From: CAZAKZ01 sp964485695
GTDB lineage: Bacteria > Planctomycetota > JAFGQW01
Reading direction: 5' to 3'
DNA: 21,219 nucleotides
NCBI GenBank assembly: GCA_964485695.1
Contig: CAZAKZ010000103.1
Coordinates: 1-21,219, forward strand
Positions 13,422 through 21,219 of this stretch are shown piece by piece. Each line of letters opens with the position of its first letter. The first letter of the stretch is position 1. The notes beneath the pieces were generated by a model, which was given only the letters and a program-made list of their open reading frames with translations, was not told where the DNA came from and did not search any database. The translations under genes were made by a program, and so were the position numbers.

Positions 13422-15092
13422 TTGAGAACCAACTCGATCCTGATCACGGCAGTGGTGCTGATCTTCGCCCTCCTCACCGTCGATGCCGTAAACGCCTGCA
13501 CGAACATCCTCGTGAGCCGGGGTGCATCCCGAGACGGATCCGTCATCATCACCTACTCGGCGGACGGTCCCAGCATGCCCCGTCTCATCCTCGTCCCGGG
13601 CGGCCGGCACAAGGCCGGCTCGCTCGTGAACATCTGGGGCTGGGAGGACAAGGTCATCCACGGACAGATCAAGCAAGTGGCCCGGACCTATTCCGTGGTC
13701 GGCCTCATGAACGAGTACCAGGTCGCCATCGGCGAGACCACCACCGGCGGGCGCAAGGAACTGGAGGACCCGAAGGGACTCCTCGACTACGACGGTCTCA
13801 TGCTCCTGGCGTTGCAGCGCTCCAGGACGGCCCGGGAAGCCATTCGCGTGATCCACAATCTGGTGAGCGAGTACGGGTATCGCAGCCACGGTGAGAGTCT
13901 GTCCATCGCCGACAAGAACGAGGTATGGTTGATGGAGATCATCGGAAAGGGGCCGAAGGAGAAGGGCGCGGTATGGGTGGCTGCCCGGGTGCCCGAGGGC
14001 TTCATCACGGTTCACGCCAACCTGAGTCGCATCACCACTTTCCCCCTGGACGATCCCGAGAACTGGCTCTATTCCCCGGACGTCGTCGACTTTGCAGTGA
14101 AGAAGGGTTTCTACGATCCGAAGTCGGGCAAACCCTTCAGCTTCCGTGACGCGTATCACCCGAACCAGAGCGTCTACGGCAAGCGGGTGTGCGCCGGCCG
14201 GGTGTGGAGCATCTACCGCCGCGTCGCTCCGGACCAGACCTTTTCCACCGACTACTTCCGTGGCGTCAAGGGGGCCGAGGACTACCCCCTCTTCCTCAAG
14301 CCCACGAAGAAGCTCTCGGTCCAGGACGTGATGCAACTCATGCGCGACCACTTCGAAGGCACGCCGTACGACATGACCCAGGGCATCGACGCAGGACCGT
14401 TCAGCTCTCCCTATCGATGGAGGAACCTCTCCTGGAACCTGGACGGAAAGAAGTATCACTGGGAGCGGCCCATCTCCAGCCAGCAGGCCGGTTTCGTCAT
14501 GGTGACCCAGAGCCGGAACTGGCTGCCAGACGCCGTGGGCGGCGTCTACTGGTTCAGCCCGGACGACGCCTTCACCTCGTGCTTCCTCCCCCTCTACTGC
14601 GGCATCACCCAGCTGCCCGATGCGTACGCCCGGGGGGACCACAACCGCTTTTCCTGGGACTCGGCCTGGTGGGTCTGGAATCTGGTGAGCAACCTCACTT
14701 ACCAGCGCTGGTCACGCATCTATCCAGACGTGCGGGAATGCCAGCACCAGTGCGAAAAGGCTCTGCTTGAGGTGCAGCCGGCGGTGGAAGCCGTCGCGGC
14801 GAAGCTGGCCGAGAAGGACCCCGCACTCACGAAGCGCTATCTCACCGATTATTGCACGGGTGCGGGGACACGGCTCTTTCAGCGATGGAAGGACGTGTGC
14901 ACCTTCATCCTGACCAAGCACAACGACGGCTACGTGAACTTCACAGCCGCCCCACCGCAGGGATTCAACGTGAAAGACCTGGTTGCGCCGGAGAAGGGAG
15001 TGCAGGGTGTAAACTACCCCGCGCACTGGCTCCGAAGGGTGGTGAAGGAGATCGGTGAGAGGCTTTACCTCCAGGACGTGAAAAAACCATAG
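13422..15092 (+). CDS. Exported C69-family dipeptidase (N-terminal-nucleophile hydrolase)
   Basis: A 556-residue protein. TTG 13422 is chosen because AAAGGA lies 8 nt upstream, the product begins with a normal signal peptide, and the alternative ATG 13362 falls inside the promoter. The signal peptide (1-25) ends VNA, exposing Cys26 in CTNILVSRGASRDGS, the hallmark of peptidase family C69 (U34), where the N-terminal Cys is the nucleophile. Conserved family blocks follow: YSVVGLMNEYQVAIGETT, AREAIRVIHNLV..YGY, GESLSIADKNEVWLMEIIGK and PLDDPENWLYSPDVVDFA. The length fits the secreted subgroup of about 500-560 residues. Family enzymes release dipeptides or act on D/L-dipeptides and amino-acid amides. 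Its place behind the amidohydrolase array suggests joint periplasmic peptide breakdown, which is inference. V-N-A-C also resembles a lipobox, but the family's catalytic role for this Cys makes lipidation unlikely. Confidence 0.87.
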   Translation: MRTNSILITAVVLIFALLTVDAVNACTNILVSRGASRDGSVIITYSADGPSMPRLILVPGGRHKAGSLVNIWGWEDKVIHGQIKQVARTYSVVGLMNEYQVAIGETTTGGRKELEDPKGLLDYDGLMLLALQRSRTAREAIRVIHNLVSEYGYRSHGESLSIADKNEVWLMEIIGKGPKEKGAVWVAARVPEGFITVHANLSRITTFPLDDPENWLYSPDVVDFAVKKGFYDPKSGKPFSFRDAYHPNQSVYGKRVCAGRVWSIYRRVAPDQTFSTDYFRGVKGAEDYPLFLKPTKKLSVQDVMQLMRDHFEGTPYDMTQGIDAGPFSSPYRWRNLSWNLDGKKYHWERPISSQQAGFVMVTQSRNWLPDAVGGVYWFSPDDAFTSCFLPLYCGITQLPDAYARGDHNRFSWDSAWWVWNLVSNLTYQRWSRIYPDVRECQHQCEKALLEVQPAVEAVAAKLAEKDPALTKRYLTDYCTGAGTRLFQRWKDVCTFILTKHNDGYVNFTAAPPQGFNVKDLVAPEKGVQGVNYPAHWLRRVVKEIGERLYLQDVKKP

Positions 15093-15110
15093 GGCGTGAA
15101 AAAAACATAG
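15075..15110 (+). repeat. 18-nt tandem duplication spanning the peptidase stop codon
   Basis: Two adjacent 18-nt units (15075-15092 and 15093-15110) match at 16 of 18 positions, each ending CATAG. The first holds the last codons and the stop TAG of the C69 gene; the second, in the same frame, supplies a second TAG. It looks like a local slippage or duplication event. No terminator hairpin is visible in the short convergent gap that follows. Confidence 0.75.
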
Positions 15111-15133
15111 TGCGGTAGTCACCCGACTCGGCG

Positions 15134-16063
15134 TCAGGCTTTCGATCCCCGGTCCGATTCCACGTCGGTCAGGCGTGTCGCGAGGACCGGGTCGAGGACG
15201 GTTCGGGTGTCGAGGCGGATTCTCATGGCCGCCTTCTCCTCGGAGAGGAGGATGCGCTCGGGGATGTAGAGGAGGTGTGGGTGAGGCTCCTCCCGGGGAA
15301 AGAGACCCGACCGGACAAGGGGAAGGAGTTTCTCGGCCCGCACCGTGCCGCTTTCCAGGATGTCGAGGAGGCCGAAACGTCGGCGCCTACGTTCCAGGAA
15401 CAGGGTTCCCACCTCACGGGGAAGGACCGTGGTCTCGGACAATCGCCAGTTGGCCAGGATCGTGACCTGGCCGCGGCCGGTCTTCATGAGTTTCGGAACG
15501 GGAATCGCGACTCCGCCGTGGTAGTGCGCCTCGAGATCCGGGAAGGCCGTGATGTAGTGCCACCAGGCCTGGAGCACCGCCCGGGGTGCCACGGCCATCT
15601 CGATGCCCTCCTGGCTGCGGAGCGTCGACGTCGCTCGCGAATTGCCGGCGTCCCAGGTCCGGATCAACGTGTCCACGGAGTAGGCTGCCGGTCCCGAGGC
15701 GCTGCCCCCCTCGCTCTGGGGATCCAGGATCAGGAGGTCCAGCTCTCTCCGGATGTGGTCCACCCACGGCAGGGTCTCCAGACCGAAGAAGGAAGGCCGG
15801 AGGTAGTCCACCCTCGCGGTGAGCCCCGCCGGCTCGAGACCCTGGTAGTGCCGGGTCTCCGCCTCCACCTCGGTCGCCTTCATCGGATCCACGTATTCCA
15901 GAAAGAACTCCACGCCGGTGTTTCGGTTCTCGTAAGCGATGTTGTATTCCCCGATGTCTCCGGTCCGGCAGGTGTACGGTAGGGTATCCAGCACCTCCAG
16001 GATCCGACCCGGGGTGGAATCGGCGCTCCCGGCGTGCTTGTAGAAGACCAGGATGTGGCTCAA
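15134..16063 (-). CDS. Unrecognised protein downstream of the DnaE-type polymerase
   Basis: About 309 residues from a TTG at 16063, with a weak purine-rich ribosome binding site (GAGAAAG) about 8 nt upstream. I chose it because the ordered-looking sequence SHILVFYKHAGSAD begins there. An alternative TTG at 16177 overlaps the polymerase stop by 4 nt (TTGA) and would add 38 residues of unlike composition, which is the arrangement expected for coupled translation. No signal peptide or membrane segment is seen. Notable blocks are YENRNTGVEFFLEY, LRPSFFGLETLPWVDHI followed by LDLLILDPQ, and a C-terminal half rich in Arg, Leu and Glu. The mix of aromatic and aspartate blocks suggests a folded cytoplasmic protein, but I do not recognise the family and assign no function. 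Proximity to the polymerase may reflect co-transcription. Confidence 0.6.
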   Translation of the reverse strand: MSHILVFYKHAGSADSTPGRILEVLDTLPYTCRTGDIGEYNIAYENRNTGVEFFLEYVDPMKATEVEAETRHYQGLEPAGLTARVDYLRPSFFGLETLPWVDHIRRELDLLILDPQSEGGSASGPAAYSVDTLIRTWDAGNSRATSTLRSQEGIEMAVAPRAVLQAWWHYITAFPDLEAHYHGGVAIPVPKLMKTGRGQVTILANWRLSETTVLPREVGTLFLERRRRRFGLLDILESGTVRAEKLLPLVRSGLFPREEPHPHLLYIPERILLSEEKAAMRIRLDTRTVLDPVLATRLTDVESDRGSKA

Positions 16064-16173
16064 AGTGGAGCTTTCTCTACATGAGTGGAAAAGTGTCGGG
16101 CAATTGTAGTGAATGTTCCGGGCTGTTTCCACGTCCGAGCCGGGAGCCGCTTGCATCGCACTCCCCTCGCATC

Positions 16174-19100
16174 TCAAGGCATTTCAAGCCCCTCCACCTT
16201 CCGGGCATTCAGGGTCCGGGCGCCGTGGTGCTCCTCGAGGGTGCCGGTGGCCAGGAAGGGGCCGGGACCGTGGAGCTTGCGCCGCTCACGGCGGTAGACG
16301 GCCGGAAACAGGGTCACCTCCACCACCCCCCACTCGTCCTCCAGGGTCAGGAAGGCCATGGTCTTGCCGTCCCGGGTCGGCGCGCGGCGCTGGGCGATGC
16401 GCAGGCCGGCCACGGACGCGTAGCGGCCCGGGCGCATCGTCTCGAAGGTCCGGCTCGACACGAGGTGGCGCTCCCCGGCAAGGCCGGGCCTGAGCAGGGT
16501 CATGGGGTGGGATTCGACCGTGAGGTCGAGGCTCTGCATCTCGTGGTCCATGCGGTCCCGGTCGTCGTACTCGGGGATGTCGGGGGCGGGCAGGGTGGTG
16601 AACTCGCCCTGGAAGAGATCCCTGCCCGCGGCCGTCCCGAGGCGATCCCGCAGGGTGGCCAGGCGCCACATGAGCCGGGATCGGGGCACGCCCGTGAAGT
16701 CGAGGGCGCCGGACAGGATGAGGGCCTCGGCCTCCCGCCGGGCCATGGGCACGCGGCCGAGTAGATCGCCGACGCCGGCGAAAGGCCGCTTGAGCCGGGC
16801 CTGGATCAGGGCCGACCGGGTGCGGCCCGTCAACAACCGGATCTGGCCGAGGCCCACGCGCACGGCCCGGTGCACCCGGTTCACACGATTCACGTCAGGG
16901 GCCTCCACGGTGTAATGCTCTTCCGACCGGTTCACGCACGGCGGCAGCACCTCGATGCCGAGGCGTCTGGCCTCCGCGAGGTGAACGCTCCGGGCGTACA
17001 TGCCCGCGTGGTTGTTCAGCACCGCCGCCATGAACGCGGCCGTGTGGTGTGCCTTCAGGTACGCAGTCTGGTACGCCAGCACGCCGTACCCGGCTGCGTG
17101 GGCCTTGTTGAAGGCATACCCGCCGAACTGCCGGAGCGCCTCCCACACCTGAGCCGCCCGATCGGCCTCCACGTCGTTCAGCACGGCACGCCGCACAAAC
17201 CGGTTGCCGAGGCTGCGCATGCGCTCGGAATCTCCGGCGGCGTCCTTGATGGCGCGCCTGAGCAGGTCGCCCTCCTCCAGGGACATGCCGGCCACGGCCT
17301 CGGCCACGTAGAGCACGTCCTCCTCGTAGAGCATGATGCCGTGGGTCTTTCCGAGCACGGTCTCCAGCGCCGGGTGGCGGAAATCGGGTGGTTCCAGGCC
17401 GCGGGCGCGTCGGATGAAGGCCTCCTTCATACCGGCCCCGGCCGGCCCCGGTCGGATCAAGGCCAGCGCCGCGATGCAGTCCTCCACGGTGCGGGTTCCG
17501 AGCTGCTTCAGGAGGTTCCGCATGCCCGGGGACTCCAGTTGAAAACAACCGAGCGTTCGCCCTGCCGCCAGCAGATCCCCGGTCTTCTCGTCGTGGTCGG
17601 GGAGGGCGTCGAGGTCCACGTCCCCCCCCGCCTCCCGCACCCATACCACGGTCTCGCGCACCTCGGAGAGCGCGCGGTTGCCGAGCAGGTCGATCTTCAC
17701 CAGACCCACGGCCTCCACGGCGTGCATCTCGTACTGGGTGACCACAATGCCCTTGGTGGCCCGCTCCAGGGGTGCGTAGTGGTTCAGGGGCCGGTCGCCG
17801 ATGACGATGCCGCCCGGATGGATGCCGAGGTGGCGCGGTGCACCCACCAGACGCTGGGCAAGGGGGAGCAGGGCCCGGAAGGGATCCGCGTCCACTGGCA
17901 GGTGCGGGCGGAGGATGTCCCGCAGCGTGGCGTCGCCCGCGCGGGGAATGCGGCGGCTCACCCGATCCACCAGCCCGGGCGGCACGCCGTAGGCCCGGGC
18001 CGCCTCGCGAAAGGCGCTGCGGAGACCGAAGGTGTTGTGGGTGCAGATCATGGCCACGTGGTCGCGGCCGTAGGTGCGGAACACGTGTTCGATGACCGCG
18101 TCACGGCCGCGCCAGCACAGGTCCACGTCCAGGTCGGGCAGGTCCCTTCGTCGGCGGTGGAGGAAGCGCTCGAAGGCGAGGCGATGCTCGAGGGGATCCA
18201 CGTTGGTGATGCCGAGGACGTAGGCCACCAGGGACCCCGCGCCCGATCCCCTTCCCACCACCGGGATGTCGTTTTGTCGCGCGAACCGGACGATGTCCCC
18301 CACGATGACGAAGTAGTCGGGGAAGCCGAGGTCGTCGATGACGCGCAGCTCGTGCGTGAGACGTTCCAGGGCCGCGGCTGTGATGGGCCGGTAGCGCCGC
18401 CGGAGCCCTCGGTGACAGATCTTGTAGAGGTGGCTGAGCGGTGTCTCATCCCCGGGGAGCGGAAGGTGCGGAAAGACGTGCCGGCCGAGGTCCAGAGAAA
18501 AAGTGCAGGCACAAGCCAGGGCACTGCGCGTCGCGAGGGCTCCGGGGAGGTCGTGGTAGGCCGCCTCGGTGTCGGTCGCCGTGGGGAAGGCGCACCGGGG
18601 CGGTACAGACGCCTCATCAAGGCGCTCCACCACGGTGTGGGTGCGCATGGCAGCGACCAGCCGGGCCAGACCGCGGTCCGCCTCAGACACCATGTAGATG
18701 TCATCGGCGGCCACGGCCTCCACGCCGTGGCGTGCGGCAGCGGCCAGAAGCGCGGCCTCGGCGGTCTGGGACCGGGCCGGACGATGCAGAGCGGCGAAGA
18801 GGCAGCGGCGGTCCTCGAGGGCAACGGCCAGGCGCGTGAGGACGGCCGCGTCTGGGGCCAGGAGAAAGAGCCCCTCGGCGCAGGCGGCCACGGTCTCCAC
18901 CACGTCGAAATCGCCGTTGAAATCGTCCGCGAGATGCCGGGCCGTGAGAATGCGGCAGAGATTCTCGTAGCCCCGGCGGTTCTGCACGAGGCACCCCACC
19001 CGCACCACGCCGGCCACGACCTGGGCGCCGAGGACGGCCCGGAGGCCGCGGGCCGAGGCGCGGCGCCAGAACGGTACGGCGCCGTAGAGGTTGTTCTCGT

Positions 19101-19230
19101 CCGCGAGTGTGACGGCGGTGAAACCCGCCTCGACGGCCCGATCCAGCAGGGCATCCACGGACGCCGTGCCCACGAGCAATGAATGGTGGCTGCGCAGGCA
19201 GAGCGGACCGCAGATCGTCCGATCGGGCAT
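16174..19230 (-). CDS. DNA polymerase III alpha subunit, DnaE2-like (error-prone type)
   Basis: 1018 residues from ATG 19230, preceded by GGGGAGGAGA. The N-terminal PHP domain (about 10-200) starts LRSHHSLLVGTAS and continues LADENNLYG, where the usual HxH and DHGN metal residues look replaced (R13, E45), so proofreading by this domain is doubtful. The polymerase core is intact: GRGSGAGSLVAYVLGITNVDP (327-346), the catalytic-Asp motif PDLDVDL (365-371) and VKIDLLG with D514. The fingers, HhH (GVGDLLGRVPMARREAEALI) and an OB domain follow to the end; there is no long tau-binding tail. The length and missing C-terminal tail fit the DnaE2/ImuC or PHP-pol class rather than the replicative DnaE (about 1150). 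Such enzymes serve damage-tolerant synthesis, often SOS-controlled. The imuA/imuB partners normally found with dnaE2 are not seen in the window, and the exact subgroup is uncertain. Confidence 0.82.
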   Translation of the reverse strand: MPDRTICGPLCLRSHHSLLVGTASVDALLDRAVEAGFTAVTLADENNLYGAVPFWRRASARGLRAVLGAQVVAGVVRVGCLVQNRRGYENLCRILTARHLADDFNGDFDVVETVAACAEGLFLLAPDAAVLTRLAVALEDRRCLFAALHRPARSQTAEAALLAAAARHGVEAVAADDIYMVSEADRGLARLVAAMRTHTVVERLDEASVPPRCAFPTATDTEAAYHDLPGALATRSALACACTFSLDLGRHVFPHLPLPGDETPLSHLYKICHRGLRRRYRPITAAALERLTHELRVIDDLGFPDYFVIVGDIVRFARQNDIPVVGRGSGAGSLVAYVLGITNVDPLEHRLAFERFLHRRRRDLPDLDVDLCWRGRDAVIEHVFRTYGRDHVAMICTHNTFGLRSAFREAARAYGVPPGLVDRVSRRIPRAGDATLRDILRPHLPVDADPFRALLPLAQRLVGAPRHLGIHPGGIVIGDRPLNHYAPLERATKGIVVTQYEMHAVEAVGLVKIDLLGNRALSEVRETVVWVREAGGDVDLDALPDHDEKTGDLLAAGRTLGCFQLESPGMRNLLKQLGTRTVEDCIAALALIRPGPAGAGMKEAFIRRARGLEPPDFRHPALETVLGKTHGIMLYEEDVLYVAEAVAGMSLEEGDLLRRAIKDAAGDSERMRSLGNRFVRRAVLNDVEADRAAQVWEALRQFGGYAFNKAHAAGYGVLAYQTAYLKAHHTAAFMAAVLNNHAGMYARSVHLAEARRLGIEVLPPCVNRSEEHYTVEAPDVNRVNRVHRAVRVGLGQIRLLTGRTRSALIQARLKRPFAGVGDLLGRVPMARREAEALILSGALDFTGVPRSRLMWRLATLRDRLGTAAGRDLFQGEFTTLPAPDIPEYDDRDRMDHEMQSLDLTVESHPMTLLRPGLAGERHLVSSRTFETMRPGRYASVAGLRIAQRRAPTRDGKTMAFLTLEDEWGVVEVTLFPAVYRRERRKLHGPGPFLATGTLEEHHGARTLNARKVEGLEMP

Positions 19231-19286
19231 GGGGGATCTCCTCCCCGGAGTTTTTACATGTCAGATCGGACAAAGGGAAGACAAAA

Positions 19287-19304
19287 GTTAGGTATTCGTT
19301 AGGT
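19287..19304. promoter_or_regulatory. Candidate operator: GTTAGGT direct repeat with 11-bp period
   Basis: GTTAGGT occurs at 19287-19293 and again at 19298-19304, giving GTTA-N7-GTTA in the intergenic region upstream of the polymerase gene. The 11-bp period and N7 gap resemble the alphaproteobacterial LexA box GTTC-N7-GTTC, though the last base of each half differs. No -35/-10 pair is clear nearby. Function unproven. Confidence 0.25.
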
Positions 19305-19317
19305 TTTTTGGGTGGGC

Positions 19318-19347
19318 AAAAAAAAGGGACGGGTGTAACCCCGCCCC
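19318..19347 (-). terminator. Rho-independent terminator of the porin gene
   Basis: On the minus strand GGGGCGGG and CCCGTCCC form an 8-bp stem with one G-U pair and a 6-nt loop, followed by eight T residues. It lies 17 nt beyond the porin stop codon and before the polymerase gene, so the two minus-strand genes are separate transcription units. Confidence 0.85.
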
Positions 19348-19363
19348 GTAAAAGAAGTTTCAG

Positions 19364-20866
19364 TTATAGTTCTACGAGCGACTGCAGGTAGAAGAAGTCG
19401 CCGTCTCCGCCGCCGCCCGTCTGCCGGACGAACTGGCCGTCGAAGAAGTGGGCCCACCCGAGGAGGAAGGTCAGCTGCTGGAGCGGCTTCCAGGTCAGGG
19501 TGACGTCCACCTCATCGCCGAGGTGTTCGTCGGTGCAGGCCGGGATGAACTGCGCCAGACCGTCACGGTCACGGATCGTCCCGCCGGCGGCATTGATCCA
19601 GCCCGCCTTGGCATCCACGAGGCGGAAGTGGTGGTAGTCGCCTGTCACCTTCACATTCTCGTCGGGCCAGAAGCTGAATCCCACCTTGAAGTCGATGATG
19701 TTGCTCCACGCTGCCAGATCAGCATGGCCGTAGTGCATGTGGTTGGTGGGGAACAGGATCTGGAAGGTTTCGGTCTCCATGTCCGTGGGATCGTCGTCGC
19801 CCGAGGCGAAGTTGATCTCCACGCCGATGCGCGGCTTGGTCTCGGTGTCGGACAGGGTGAGACCGGCGCGGGCCGAAAAGGCATAGGCCGTGAGGTCGTC
19901 GTTGGCGACCTCGCCGGACTGGAACGCGGCTTCCAGGGCGTAATCGAGGAGTTCCACGTCACCGAAGAGCCGGGCGCCCACGGTGGCGAACAGGGTGTGC
20001 CTGTTCAGGTTGCTGATGGGGTGCTCACCCTGGAGGTCACCCTGGTCCCGGAAGACGATGACGTAGCCCTCGAAGTTCGCGGCCGCGTCCTCCATGCGGG
20101 TCCCGCCGTACACGCCCACCATGTCCTGATCGTCGGTCAAGGGACCGGGCCCCGGGAAGACCGCTTCTTCCCGGATCCGGACAGCGAACAAATCGATGAA
20201 GAAGTCCTCCGGATGGTACGAGAGCCGTCCCCCGTCGAAGGTGCGGCCCTGATCGAACCAATCCAGTTCCCCGATGATCCGCTCGTCGCCGTAGGCCATG
20301 GTGAAGCGGCCCGCCTCAAGGCTCAGGTCCGCGTCGCATATGTCCTTGACCTTGACGTAGCCGCGCTTCAGGTCGAAGCCGGTGGCGCCCATGTTGAAGG
20401 TGAGGGTCGATCCCTCCTGGCCCCAGACACGGACGTCCTGGAGTTCCACCACCGCATCGATGTGATCGGTCACCTCGAAGTCGAACCGGAGCCGCGTGCG
20501 CATGTGGATGTAGTCGTAGCGCGCATCCCCCAGGGGATCCCCCGGCATGTAGTGGTTGTGGTGGAGCTCTCCCCGGATCCGGTTCTGGCCCGAGATGGTC
20601 AGGCCCTTGATCATCGGCAGATGGATCTTGGAAGCGGAATCCTTCCGCAGGTCAAGTGCCTCGTCGATGGCCTTGTCGAGATCCTGGCCGGTGAGACCGG
20701 TGGGTTTCCCCCCCTCCAGTCCTTCCAGCTCCTTGATCTGCTCTTCGGTGAACTTGCCGCTGTTCTTCAGAATCTCGATGAGCTTGTCGAAGCGATCCTG
20801 TGCAGGAGCGTTCACACACAGGACCCAGAGGAAAATTGCCGCCAGGAATAACGAGATACGTGCCAT
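19364..20866 (-). CDS. Alginate-export-family outer-membrane porin
   Basis: A 500-residue protein from ATG 20866, chosen over ATG 20872 because AAGGAGG then sits 6 nt upstream; the earlier ATG leaves no spacing. Signal peptide 1-22 (NAPA/QD). Residues 24-75 form a short acidic/charged segment with an FTEEQIKELEGLEGG motif, probably periplasmic. From about 85 the sequence alternates as amphipathic strands typical of a beta-barrel. The block GRFTMAYGDERIIGELDWF (186-204), followed by GRTFDGGRLSYH, matches the family signature (lGRq..gdeRliG..dW....rtFDG..l). Family members export or take up alginate or other anionic oligosaccharides, or act as general porins; the substrate here is unknown. The C-terminus lacks the usual terminal Phe. 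The terminator downstream makes it monocistronic. Confidence 0.72.
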   Translation of the reverse strand: MARISLFLAAIFLWVLCVNAPAQDRFDKLIEILKNSGKFTEEQIKELEGLEGGKPTGLTGQDLDKAIDEALDLRKDSASKIHLPMIKGLTISGQNRIRGELHHNHYMPGDPLGDARYDYIHMRTRLRFDFEVTDHIDAVVELQDVRVWGQEGSTLTFNMGATGFDLKRGYVKVKDICDADLSLEAGRFTMAYGDERIIGELDWFDQGRTFDGGRLSYHPEDFFIDLFAVRIREEAVFPGPGPLTDDQDMVGVYGGTRMEDAAANFEGYVIVFRDQGDLQGEHPISNLNRHTLFATVGARLFGDVELLDYALEAAFQSGEVANDDLTAYAFSARAGLTLSDTETKPRIGVEINFASGDDDPTDMETETFQILFPTNHMHYGHADLAAWSNIIDFKVGFSFWPDENVKVTGDYHHFRLVDAKAGWINAAGGTIRDRDGLAQFIPACTDEHLGDEVDVTLTWKPLQQLTFLLGWAHFFDGQFVRQTGGGGDGDFFYLQSLVEL

Positions 20867-21219
20867 TCGCATCCTCCTTGTACTTAAACCGCCATACGTA
20901 CTGGACACTGATCTCAACAGCCGGCGCCCTGCCGGCTGAAACACGCATTCTTTCCGGTTCCCGGCCGAAATCGACCCCAGAAAATAATAAATATCCATCT
21001 CAAAGATAGGGAAATCCTGCACTTTGACGCAGAAAATCGCACCCACCATCGAGAGCAGAATCAACCGCCCCCCCCCTACCGGCTCGCCCATTGGCCTGTA
21101 ACTCCTTGCCTCCCTTTAGATAATAAAATATGTTCCCGTGGGCAACCTGGAATTGCAGCCTTTTTGTGTGCTTTCGGCAAGCCTGCAAAATAGGAAAAAA
21201 TCAGGCGGACCTCATGAGA
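20867..21219. other. Non-coding upstream region of the porin gene
   Basis: No gene is supported here. It contains two AT-rich patches (about 20981-20996 and 21118-21132) and a strong hairpin, but I could not find a convincing -35/-10 pair. It probably carries the porin promoter and leader. Short open frames on either strand have no ribosome binding sites. Confidence 0.55.
20918..20938 (-). promoter_or_regulatory. Perfect 8-bp hairpin in the presumed porin leader
   Basis: CAGCCGGC (20918-20925) and GCCGGCTG (20931-20938) flank a 5-nt loop, 52 nt before the porin start codon. There is no U-tract on either strand, so it is not a terminator. Outer-membrane protein genes often have structured leaders that affect stability or translation; the role here is inferred only. 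Confidence 0.45.

Noticed and set aside
13488..13500. Lipoprotein lipobox at V-N-A-C of the C69 peptidase
   Set aside because: In family C69 this Cys is the N-terminal nucleophile after processing; lipidation would block activity.
13227..14642. 471-residue open frame on the minus strand
   Set aside because: Antisense to the C69 peptidase, which has a promoter, ribosome binding site, signal peptide and family motifs.
16870..19182. 770-residue open frame on the plus strand
   Set aside because: Antisense to the well-supported DnaE-type polymerase; the His/Gly/Arg/Val-rich translation has no domain character.
1..21219. CRISPR arrays, tRNA or rRNA genes, insertion sequences
   Set aside because: No spaced direct repeats, tRNA-like or rRNA-like sequence, transposase genes or terminal inverted repeats were recognised.

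Overview
The window looks like a chromosomal segment of a GC-rich, Gram-negative-type (outer-membrane-bearing) bacterium. Evidence for this is a set of genes with Sec signal peptides, an alginate-export-type beta-barrel porin, frequent TTG/GTG starts behind strong AGGAG ribosome binding sites, and extracytoplasmic amidohydrolase-like proteins with lysine-rich insertions. The overall style suggests Planctomycetota or a related uncultured lineage. That placement is inference; the window has no rRNA or marker gene that settles it.

Layout. (1) 1-264: the end of a minus-strand GHKL/MutL-type ATPase fragment that stops early. (2) 265-702: a divergent intergenic region. (3) 703-13317, plus strand: a tightly packed operon-like run of eight exported proteins holding nine amidohydrolase-like domains (one protein is a tandem double-domain fusion). 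Junctions are 62, 0, -4, 12, 6, 12 and 2 nt. (4) 13422-15092, plus strand: an exported family C69 (N-terminal-nucleophile) dipeptidase with its own near-consensus promoter. (5) 15134-16063, minus: an unrecognised protein just downstream of (6) 16174-19230, minus: an error-prone-type DNA polymerase III alpha (DnaE2-like). (7) 19364-20866, minus: an alginate-export-family porin with a clear rho-independent terminator. (8) 20867-21219: non-coding leader/upstream sequence.

The most striking feature is the amidohydrolase array. All nine domains keep the family scaffold: the N-terminal beta-sandwich segment, a PG(L/M/F)(I/V) motif where the HxH metal site should follow, the GVT strand, and in most the C-terminal GS(I/L)E.GKDADLVV signature. 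Only the 8831-10165 protein keeps the full set of metal ligands expected for an active amidohydrolase (HxH, Lys, His, His, Asp). In the other eight domains the HxH is replaced (GSY, NAY, DAA, HTS, LTY, LSH, YSR, TAW), and the remaining ligands are lost to differing degrees. The operon therefore appears to encode one active enzyme plus a family of exported pseudoenzymes, possibly a hetero-oligomeric periplasmic complex or a set of binding proteins. This reading is inferred from sequence alone.

With the C69 dipeptidase next door, a role in periplasmic peptide or cyclic-amide breakdown is plausible but unproven. The minus-strand genes (polymerase, unknown protein, porin) seem functionally unrelated to the array.
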